Assembly (NCBI RefSeq): GCF_015832195.1
Contig: NC_052030.1
Coordinates: 8,885,439 to 8,949,438, forward strand
Origin: Motacilla alba alba
Lineage: Eukaryota > Chordata > Aves > Passeriformes > Motacillidae
Length of the DNA stretch: 64,000 nt
Direction: 5' to 3'
The notes below the pieces were generated by a model that had not been told where the DNA came from, did no database searches, and worked only from the letters and a program-made list of their open reading frames with translations. The first letter of the stretch is position 1. Every line of letters begins with the position of its first letter. Below, one piece after another: positions 55,131-64,000 of the stretch. The position numbers and the translations under genes were made by a program.

Positions 55131-56242
55131 ACAGGGCTACAGAAAACAGCCTGGAGTCTGAAAAGCCTCGGAACTTGGCCTGGCCCAAGTACCTCAGTGG
55201 GAAGATTAAAGCAAAGGGAAAAAAGGGATAAGAAAATGGGAAACTGGGCACAGGGGCTGGGGGAGGGCACAGCTGTCAGAGCATGCTCTGTCTTGCTGTG
55301 ATTCCTCTCCTCTCTCTTTTTTTTGCTTCCAGCAGCATCATGAGCTCCACCGGCGCAGATGGAGATGAGTCCGGTGTCTCGGGGTGGGGTGGACGGGGCT
55401 GGGGCCGGTGTTGGCTCCTCACACCCCGTGCACACCAAGGCTCTGCGTTTCCTTCCATGCTGTGCAGCTCTGAGTGATCAAAACAAGGGGTGGGCACTTC
55501 CTCCTTCTCCAAAACCGGGGGTTGATCTGGGACAGGACTCCAGGCTGAGAAGCACTCTGGGAATTCTCATGTTAAGAAACTCGTGTGGCTTCTTGTGAAG
55601 TTGGTTGTTTGGTATTTTTTTTTTTTAAGGAGTTGAGTTCCAAGCAGGATCTTTGTTGATGAGCAGTTGGAGTTGCACCATCAAAGGAAGGAAATATGAA
55701 AAGGTGGATTCTAACACAGATTTTTCCCTCTGTGATGCTTATGAAGTTGTAGAAAGTGATTTTTAGTTTTATTTTTTACATGAAAGTGCAATTTAGAAAA
55801 TTGGGCCAGACAGCAAACCGTGTAAGAACATGCACATCCCTGCATGTGTTCGCTGGATTTTGGAAATCTGAAGGATGTGTTTGAGAATGAGGGACCCCCT
55901 GAATGCATGGCCAGCAGAGCTGTGGGTCTGACAGAGTAAATGACTTATTCAGAGGATGCCAAAGGTGGGATTTACACTTGACTCTCCAACCCCAACTGGG
56001 AAAACCCTTGTGGCATGAAGTGCACAAGCTGCTGGGCGCAGGGTGAGGATTGACTGTTGTGTTCCTGACTGGTTTGCAGTTATGCAACCAGAGCATCACA
56101 TTCCTCTCATTTTTGCATCTCATGCTGGCTCCTGCCTTTGGCTGGCAGGTATTTTGTGGAAGGAGAGGTGATTCCTGCCTTCCCCCCTCCCTCCCTTCCT
56201 CCTCCAGAAGCTGCAGGCACTGCTCTGCCTCTCCCTGCAGGT
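55131..56242. other. Unique DNA with a strong pyrimidine tract and AT-rich patch
   Basis: The run CTCTCCTCTCTCTTTTTTTTGCTTCCAG ending at 55332 looks like a strong 3' splice site, but no convincing donor follows. AT-rich, repeat-poor DNA lies at 55590-55800. No gene recognised. Confidence 0.4.
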
Positions 56243-56307
56243 GTGGTGACCACGAGTTTTGGTGGTGACCATGAGTTTTGGTGGTGACCATGATTTTTGG
56301 TGGTCAC
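56243..56307 (+). repeat. 19-bp tandem repeat, 3.4 copies
   Basis: GTGGTGACCATGAGTTTTG repeats at 56243, 56262 and 56281 with one or two changes per copy, followed by a partial unit. Confidence 0.88.
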
Positions 56308-56819
56308 TTGCCCTGTGCAGGGGGTTCTGCACCCTGTGTGCTCCTGCTGTTCCCTGATCCCCGTTCCTGGGCAGAACCTGTGCTGCAGAGGCTACAGGAA
56401 CAAGAGGCTGCCATGTCCTGCACAGGCATCCCAACCAAATCTCCCTCTCCTAGAGCATGGGGTGCTCCTTCCCACCCCAAATCCTCCAGGTGCTTCCATG
56501 CTGCGCTAGTCCCTCTCCCAGTGATGATTTTATTGGTCTCCAGATCTTGCTGCAGTATTCCACAGTTGTTAATGTATTTAATGTATTTAATGCTGCTCTT
56601 CCCACTGCTCCAAGCATCACAGAGACAAATGAAACAATATCTGGGCAGTGCCCCTTCTCCAGGCAGGGATTCCTGGGAGAGGGACAATGTTTGCATTGAG
56701 CAGCAGCTCCTCGTTGCTGTCTGCTCCTGGAGAAACGATCTGATCCGGCTCTTGAAGTGGTTTGGGCTGGAACAGAACACGCCTGTGCGGGGAACAGCAC
56801 AGGGATTTTAGTCACTTCT
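56308..56819. other. Unique non-coding DNA
   Basis: No gene is recognised. A short doubled AATGTATTT lies at about 56571-56590. Confidence 0.5.
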
Positions 56820-57140
56820 TGAAATGGGGAAAATTGCCTCATTTTTCAGCATTTGGCCTGCGATCCCACACTTCCTAGCTCTATGTAGGGATTAGTTCAT
56901 ACTTTTTTGGTATTTTTGGCCCGAAATGAACGCTCCCAGCCAGAGGAGAGATAATTCCACTTGTGCTGATCCCCCGGGGCACATGCAGAGCTGCAGAAAC
57001 AGGAAATAGGAAACGTATTACATACCTTTTCCCCTCAATTTTGTTTTCATAATGCATGGAAAACAGCAGAGCTCTGAATTATTTGAAATTTTAGAGTTAT
57101 TTAATATTTATTTTTGAGAAACAATCTCCCTTTTCAGGGA
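56820..57140. promoter_or_regulatory. AT-rich candidate regulatory island
   Basis: Includes ATTAGTTCATAC, GAAACGTATTACATACC, TTATTTGAAATTTTAGAG and TTATTTAATATTTATTTTTG. Mostly repeat-free. Function inferred. Confidence 0.33.
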
Positions 57141-57524
57141 GGCCTCGCGGTGTCAGAGCAGCTGTCTGGGCAGCTCCAGCTCCAACTCCAGCTGGGGTGT
57201 GAGGGAGCTGGGGGCTGCGTGGCCCCACATGGGGGTCCCTGTCCCCAAGCAGCCGCCACTGTGAGTGTCACGTGCCGTCCCTGTGCCTGGCAGGAGCAGA
57301 GGGCATTCCCCTGGCAGCACTGCACTCACACATTCTTGGGTTCCTCTTTGGAGGGATCCATCCATGCAGAGCAGCTCCTGTGACCTGGCTGTGTTAACAA
57401 CCCCACCTGGGGACAAGGGGAGCCAGGGGACAAGGGAAGCCTGGGATGCCCACAGGACTGTGTGGGTGCTGTGAGCCCTGCCCTCCCGCTTGCCTCATCC
57501 TTTTTTCCCCTGTCTGTAGTTATT
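57141..57524. other. GC-rich unique DNA
   Basis: No gene is recognised. A short CAGCTCC/AACTCCAGCT near-repeat lies at 57172-57195. Confidence 0.45.
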
Positions 57525-58290
57525 GCACGAGCCCAGTGGATTCCTGCTTCGTGTTTGCTACAATGGAAACAAAATCAAATGTCATTTGGGCACCGTATAA
57601 AAAGCAAAGAGCTAAAGAAAAGAATTAATGAAGAACTCATTATGCCAATCTGATGTTTTGGTTTCTAATTTTCCTCTCAAAGCCCAGCCTCCCAGATTTG
57701 ACAATCCATCTAATTATTGCTTGGCCTTTGGAGCGGTTTAACCGGCACGTGCTGGGACTTGGACAGTTTCTTATTAGCGGTGGGGAAAGTTGGGATTGAA
57801 AAAGCCTTGTGTTGTGTTGGTGTATTTCTGGGTGTCAGAGGCTTCTAAGTGCCTTACGTTTTTCCAATCCATTCTGCATCTCTCTAATTTTCAGGGCTTT
57901 CAACACTTTCTGGCGAGCAAAGCCTGTGGATAACCCGAGTAAATGACTTTTTCCATGAATAGAGATTGGCCAGGGAAAGCTGAGTGATAAACAGAATAAT
58001 CCTTTTTGTGCTTTTCCCAGCTCCAATCTTCTTTGCACACCAAATAAACACTCTCAAGCTGCTTAGAGCAAAATCTCTAATAGGCTGTGGTGGTGCTGAG
58101 CAGGGCTTGGCTCTGTGTCAGACCGAGGGACAGGACAGTGGAATAAAGTCCTAAGATTTTTTTTGGGAATTAGTTTACATACCCCCAAGCATAGTGTATT
58201 TTGGCACTTGGGCTGCATTACAATATAATCCACTAGCACTCAAAATAGCCTCAAAAATGGCTTTTTCGCTTGTTTCTTTGGCTTTTCCCA
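57525..58290. promoter_or_regulatory. Candidate conserved non-coding element cluster
   Basis: A long AT-rich block with AAGAATTAATGAAG, TTGACA (57698-57703, MEIS-type) 7 bp before TAATTA (57711-57716), GCGGTTTAACCGG (Grainyhead-like), TTATTAGCGG, a TATAAAAAG stretch at about 57596, and TTTGGCACTTGGGC. It keeps some CpGs and has no repeat. One of the better enhancer candidates of the window. Confidence 0.43.
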
Positions 58291-58859
58291 GAGCCCTGTG
58301 TGAGGACAGGCTCACAGTGTAGGGGGCCTGGGACCTGCTTCGGTTTGGTGTCCATGAGTGCCATGTCCCCACCTGGGTCTGGCCCTGGGACACTGCTGTT
58401 ACCTGCCAGCCCATGGGGACCTGCTGCAGCCTGGCTCTGGGACACAGGGAGTGCAGGCTGGGGTCACACCCTCGACTGCTCACGGCCTTGGAAGCTCCAT
58501 CTCCCTCTTTGTCAGCTTTGGGAATGAAAATTGTTGTGTGAGGGTGGGTTTTTCCCCAAGTGGATGAATGTAAACCCATTGGGTTGGCATGGGGGATGTC
58601 TGAGGGGTGCAGAGCTGGGGTGAGCTGCTCATGTGTGTTCAGGATGTTTTAGCTAATGGTTTGACACTGCTGTTGAAGAAACTGAACCAGTTTGAGGTCA
58701 GGGCCTCCAGACCTTGGAGAGCAGAGGGGTGAGGCTGCTGCTGGCAGCCCCAGCACAGGGAGATCCTGTCCATGCTCCTCAAATCCAGGGTTTCCATCCT
58801 GCAACTTCTGCCTCTGCAAGTCCAGTAAAACTCTGCATTTCAAAGAGCCCCAGATCCTT
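58291..58859. other. GC-rich unique DNA
   Basis: No feature is recognised. Confidence 0.5.
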
Positions 58860-59370
58860 GACCTGCAGGAATCCTCTCTTTATTGGTGTATTAAGAGCAG
58901 CTTTGTAGAAATAACTTGTATAAAACCAGAGCATTTCTCATTCTCCCAGGTGGGAAATGAACAAACGAGGGAATGTTTGCCTGAAGCCCAGGCCAGCCCC
59001 AGAGCAGGTGGTGGCTGTTATTGTCAAGTAAGAAAATGATTTTGTAAGTAATTAGTTAAACTGCTCAGCCTACATCTCTCCAAAGAAATATCCCTTAAAT
59101 TCATGGAGCATGTTGACTGAGATGCATCTGCTCAGTGTGTGGTGATGTGGGGCACAGCCAGGTAAGTCTGCTCCAAAATAGCCTCTGTGAACTGTGGCTG
59201 GAACTGAACTATCCACATAACTGCTATGTTTGGCCAAAAAGGAATACATCCTTTGTTTCTGGCAAATAATTCAGAAAAAAAATATTTTGCTAATATTCCT
59301 TTGCAAAGAGTCCAGACTGCCATCAATAGTAACAATATAGAAAATTAAAAAAGTCCCATCTTGATCAGTA
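58860..59370. promoter_or_regulatory. AT-rich candidate regulatory island
   Basis: TTTTGTAAGTAATTAGTTAAAC, AAATATTTTGCTAATATTCC and AACAATATAGAAAATTAAAAAAG motifs lie among mixed sequence. The signal is weaker than in other islands. Confidence 0.28.
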
Positions 59371-61739
59371 GTGCCTGAATGAACCAAAGCCTGACAGAGT
59401 GCGTTTGTTCCCCAGATCCTCAGCAGGGAAGCACAGGCAGGAAACCTGGGGAAATGTTTTTAAAGTGTTTACAGTGGCAGTGAGATGCACTTTTCACCAG
59501 CTCTCCGCGCCCAGCCTGCCCATGCTGGGGGATCCTGTCAGAGGGGCCTCCCCTGCAGGTGGCCGGGGGACAGAGGGACAGGGGGGTCACTGCCGCCACC
59601 ACCGCTGACCTGGAGCGTGGTGGAAGAGCACAGTGGCTGTGCAGGGTGACCCTGTGTCCCTGCTCCTCTTTGGGGGCAGTGTGTCTCAGAGATTGGGCAA
59701 CGCTGCTTTAATTCCAAAATTAAAGAGGTTGTAGAGAGCCACCACTGTCACCTCCTCCGCTCCCAGTCCCACCTGCCCTGCTGGGCATCAAGGACTGGGC
59801 ACCCCAGCTGTGCTGGGAGGTCAGCTCTCCTCCGACAGAGCCAGCCCAGCACATCTCTCCAGCCCATGGCAGAAGGCAAAATGCTTCCCATGTCCTCATT
59901 TCCCTCCGCTTCGGGCACCTTCAGAAGCAAAACGTTTTGGAATAGCAGTGCAAATCTGCATTCTGTCAGAAGGGCTTGACTCCTTAACTGGAGCTCTTCT
60001 GGTCTCCTGACTGAGGCCAGATACCTCATGGCTCATCTGGGAAAACCAGGAAATTCATGATTTTGATTAGATGGAACCAGGCTTTGGCCCTACTTAGGCT
60101 GGAGTGGCCCATCCTTCGCTGGAGGAATCGTGCCCCATCTCTGGCTCGCTCCTGCGCAGTCCTGTCCTGTCTGCACTGGTTCTTCTGTTAATGGGAAGAT
60201 CCTTTCCCTCTGGCCCTGCACCAGGGGCAGCCCCACGATGGGGACAGAACTGTGCCAAACCAGGCAACAGGACATGCTGATGGGGAGCGGGGGAATCCTT
60301 GGCTCTTTCCGTGGCTTCCATGCTTCACCGTGTCCAGGCTCGGTTTTGGCAGCTGCAGCCCTGCCTTCCTGGGGTCAGCAGGTGGGAGACCAGCAGGGTC
60401 CTGCTCTGCTTCCACCTGTCCTCTGCCTTTCAGACCTTCCTGGTGTACCCTGCACACTCTGAAGGTCTGGAGAGGCTTGCCCAGCCCCTGTGTGCTGGCA
60501 GGGGAGTTCAGAGATCTGGCAAGGAGCGCAGACGTGCAGCCCCTTTCCGTATGGTCCCCTCACAGCCAGAGTGGCTGCCCTGCGTCACCGAGCCTGGCTG
60601 CTGTCCCTGGAGCAGTGTGGCTTGGCCGTGCAGCCCCTCGGTGGCATTTGGAGGCAATGATGCTACGGCCTCGAGGTGAGTGATGGAGAGGACAGAGGCT
60701 GACTCGGGCCCTGCGGCTGCCTGGACATCCAGGAGTGCAGAGGAGCCCAACTTGGTGAGTGTGGGGGAGAGCCAGGACCCTGCAGATCAATGCAGCCTTT
60801 CTTCTGGGAACGGTTTCCTGCAGCCTTCCAGCATAACCTGTCACTTGTCGGGTTCAGCCCACGCTGGGAGGTTCATAGCCAGCCCCTGCCGAGGTTCTGT
60901 GCCAGCGGGGAGGGAGGAGGCGAACGTGGCCTGTGCTGCCACGGAACGCAGCGAGCGCTGTGCTCAGGGCTGTCCCAGCTCTCCATTTCTGCAAGAAACA
61001 GTGTCTCGCTGCATTGTGCCTGGAGCCTGCTAATTAGCTGTAAGTGATATAATGCCACTGGGATTTCAGCTCAAGCGTGAATGACCTATTCCCTGCTCGC
61101 CGTGGCGCTTGGCATCAGCGCTGCTCACGGACAAAGCGTGCTGGGAGGCGTCCCCTGCCCCGAGCCTCACAGCCCGGCCCGCTGGCACCCAGCCTGACCT
61201 CACAAGTTCTTTTTTGCTCTGTCCCTTGTTCCTGTGGCCCTGGTGCTGTGAGCACAGAGCATGAGATCCCTGTTGGCCCCACAGCCCCAGGCTGGCACGG
61301 ATCTGGACTGACCGGTCAGGATGAGGCACTGGGATTATACCAGATTTCTGTGCAGCTTGAAAAGGGAAAATTGATTCCAGTGGGGAATGTACTGAAGAGA
61401 TAGGGGCCAGTTGTGTTTTGGGAAGGCTGTGGTGAGGTCACAGCTGGTGCTCCAGGTCTGGGGTTGGTGGAGGGGCTACTGGTGGCCCTGCTCTGTCCCA
61501 CCTGACTGCAGGGCTCCATGGGCAGCTGAGGCCAGGGGACATCCAGCTTCAGCAGGAGAGGGGTGTTTGAGAACCTCATTGCAGATAAGCTCCACTGAGA
61601 GCTAGTGGTGCCTTGGGCTCTCTGTTTTCTCCAGATTAGCATGAATCTACCCCAGATTCAAGCTGGGTTTGCCACAGATATCCAAGGTGTGTCCCTGGGG
61701 CTGGATGAGCACATGAGGCTGTGAGGATGTGTGTGTGTG
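59371..61739. other. GC-rich unique non-coding DNA
   Basis: No gene is recognised. A CpG-richer patch lies at about 60890-60960. A short (GT)n run lies at 61729-61738. Confidence 0.5.
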
Positions 61740-62260
61740 ACCCTCCAAAAAACAGGACAAAAATTCATTTGCAAAAATACACCTGGCAAACTCCAGCACC
61801 TAAAATTAGAAGTGCAATTTGATATCTAAGTGCCAGCAGCAGATGAACAACAGGTCACAGACAAATGTAAATTGCCCCACGATTAACATTGGATGAACTT
61901 TTAAAATCTGGATGCCAACAGATGCATAATAAAATTTTCCTACAAAATAAACATAAAGGGGTTGTTCTTGTGCCAGTCCTCAGTTTCTGCTGCATGTTAC
62001 AAAGGCAAGCTAATTGTGGGTAAAAATACTGAGTAGCAAATCCTCTTAGCAGCAAAGGTGCAGTTTCCAAACCTGCCACTGCTCAGGGAGATCCTTCCCA
62101 AAGCCAGATATTCACAGTGTGTTAATCTGCTTGGCCAGAATTTCCTACCGTAGAAATGATATTGAGTGAGTAAAGGATAAACACAAGAGCATGGGAAGAT
62201 GAAATAGAAGGATATCAGTGGCTTCTGTGCTGTCACAGGGCATTTTGGGAAGGTGTTTGC
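61740..62260. promoter_or_regulatory. AT-rich candidate island
   Basis: AATTTGATATCTAAG, CGATTAACATTGG and ATAATAAAATTTTCC motifs occur in a mixed, repeat-free stretch. Weak regulatory inference. Confidence 0.27.
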
Positions 62261-62329
62261 TCCAGCACGTGCCCCACAGATTCACATGGCTGTCAGAGTG
62301 CCAGCCTGGAGCACGCTGCCTGGCTTTCA

Positions 62330-62580
62330 AGAGGAGCCAGCCCTCTTTGATGATGCAGAAATCATTTTACTTATTGAAGCAGTGAATGTTAATGATTATT
62401 AATTGGAAAAGGCTCTCCAGGGGCTATGTGTGTGTGGGACTAGTGAGTGCTTTGCAATTCCAGCATGAAATGAGTTACTCCACAGCATTAAAATGAGCAG
62501 AGCTCTCCCCAGCATCCCCAGCAAGTAATTGAATTGTTACTGCGTGGCACCAGCCTTTCCTCTGCACTCTGCACTGACAC
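62330..62580. promoter_or_regulatory. Candidate conserved element with HNF1-like site
   Basis: GTTAATGATTA at 62388-62398, continuing TTAATTGG, closely resembles the HNF1 consensus GTTAATNATTAAC. AGTAATTGAATTG follows at about 62525. AT-rich and repeat-free. Role inferred. Confidence 0.38.
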
Positions 62581-64000
62581 CAGGAGCTGAGCCCCTTCAC
62601 AGTGAGCATTCAACCTGAATTCAACCCAAAACCCAGGTGGACAGATATGTTTTCAGCTCCTCTCTAAAGCAGTTGCAGCTTCACCCCGCATGCCCCGGAG
62701 GCCCAGAGTTGCTTTGCCTCTGAGGGGTTTGTGCAGTGGTCACAGTCACACTGGGGCTAGCGGGGACCAGTGACCCCGAGGGGGGCTGGAAGGAGCTGGT
62801 TTGGCTGCAGGGAAAGCTCCCGAGGAGCCAAAGTGGCCCCAGGGATGAGGACAGAAGCAGCTGCAGCAGCTGCTGATGAGAATAGCTCAGTTTGCACAGG
62901 GGAGCAAAGTTTTTCATGGCCTGTGCTTTGCAGAGCCCCCTGCCCAGGGGCAGGCTGAGCCCAGAGCAGAGGATCTGAGCTGTCAGGTACATGCTGCACG
63001 TGGGAAGTGGTGTGGGATGATGTAGGATGGGATCAAGGTGTGGGACTTGGGGAAAACTTGTCTTACAACAGAAGTGGCCTCTTCAAGGCATCCTCTGTCC
63101 TCTGTGGAAGGGAAGGGGAAGCAGGATCAATAAACCAGTGGTGACTTTTAAATTGTGGGAAGAGGTCACAGCCAGAGGGACAACCCGACCTGCTCATCAT
63201 GCGGCGGGGCTTGTGCTCCTGCTGGGAAAGTGGTTGCTGGCACTTCCCTGCCTGCTGATGGAGTGACCTGGGGAACTTCCCAGCCCATGTGCTGTAAACA
63301 CAGCCTTAATTTTCTGGGAAAAGGAGAGAAGCTGAGAACTGGAGAATGAAATGCCTGCTGAAGGGCACGGGCTGGGTCCGTGGTCCTGCCGCCTGTCATG
63401 CCAGTGATGTATTGCAATAACACATCATGGGCTGGTGGCATCTGGTGACTTATGGCTGCAATCTGTCACCAGGCCAGCGCTGCTGGCACCCTACATCAGC
63501 AGAGCTCCGGGAAGCACCAGCACAGCAGGACAGAGCAGGGCACAGCAGGCAGGGGCAGCTGCCCTCCAGCCACCTGGCTTGGTCAGGACACTGGGGATGG
63601 GACAGGGAAGGCACCAAGGGCATGGGGGTACTTTGTGGTGCTGGCCCAGAGCAGCAATGCCTGGTGTGTGGGGAAGGCCCTGGGGGCCAGATACCCATCT
63701 CTGTGAGCCAGGGCACAGCTTTGCATGGGCCTGCATCCCTGCTTCCACTGCCTTCCAGAAGCTTTAGGAGGCATGGCAGAGATTGGAGGGGGCAAGGCAT
63801 TCTGGGGTGGTTGATGCAGGAGCAGCTGAGTCTCCATCCATCAAGGGACACCCAGTGCCCAGCACAGCCCCCACCTCCAGTGCTCACCCTGCAAAACTGA
63901 CTGGCAGCTGAATGTCAGCACGGGGACTGTCCCTGGGAGTGACCCACTGTGGGCTGGGTGGGCTGGCTGCCCACAGGGCTGTGGGACTGGCGTGGAGAGG
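62581..64000. other. GC-rich unique non-coding DNA
   Basis: No gene, repeat or splice unit is recognised. Chance frames up to 157 codons overlap on both strands at 63430-63900. Confidence 0.5.

Noticed and set aside
1..64000. CRISPR arrays, operons, prophages, integrated viral genes, rRNA or tRNA genes
   Set aside because: No regularly spaced identical repeats with unique spacers, no gene clusters and no matching conserved RNA sequences were seen; the tandem arrays have no spacers.

Overview
The window reads as vertebrate nuclear DNA, most probably from a bird. The strongest clue is two CR1 retrotransposon 3' ends on the + strand (27048-27173 and 19505-19550), which carry the avian-type tail: a short track containing TTTTCCA followed by ATTCTGTG-like octamers. 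An older degraded CR1 reverse-transcriptase fragment lies at 14405-14660. There is no sign of bacterial, plasmid or viral gene organisation: no operons, no ribosome-binding sites, and ORFs that overlap freely on all frames in GC-rich stretches with no recognisable protein families. Almost all of the sequence is non-coding.

Layout. The background is moderately GC-rich unique DNA with few interspersed repeats. Set into it are 20 or more AT-rich islands of about 150-1500 bp, rich in homeodomain (TAATTA), POU octamer, PBX/MEIS and similar motifs, perfect palindromes and retained CpGs. They resemble the conserved non-coding elements (CNEs) of a developmental gene's regulatory landscape, either a large intron or a gene desert. 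The clearest are 2695-2985, 5415-5610, 6900-7240, 8320-8460, 18850-19140, 21580-22330, 24545-24930, 26400-26800, 28480-28900, 29090-29365, 35130-36660, 37640-38010, 38940-39430 and 57525-58290. Conservation itself cannot be measured from one sequence, so the CNE label is inference.

Coding evidence is thin and concentrated at 35.9-37.4 kb on the + strand. A 93-bp, 31-codon, phase 0-0 exon-like unit (35919-36011) has good splice signals. It is followed by a 26-nt microexon-like unit with a perfect GTAAGT donor (36317-36342) and by a segment behind a strong acceptor that stays open to a TAA stop (37338-37440). The phases of the three are mutually compatible. I do not recognise the protein. Two further exon-like units (26855-26934 and 52918-53098) rest only on splice signals.

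Repeats and other structures: a 19-copy minisatellite of 29-30 bp with a three-unit higher-order pattern (20732-21298) next to a small CpG-rich island (20323-20590); a second, 33-34 bp minisatellite (54298-54671); a (TTTCCC)n mirror repeat (31433-31490); a TCC/GGA inverted repeat (38017-38079); and several shorter tandem repeats. No tRNA, rRNA, CRISPR or complete protein-coding gene was found. No new biological system is evident. The most useful leads are the candidate exon chain and the palindromic transcription-factor elements.
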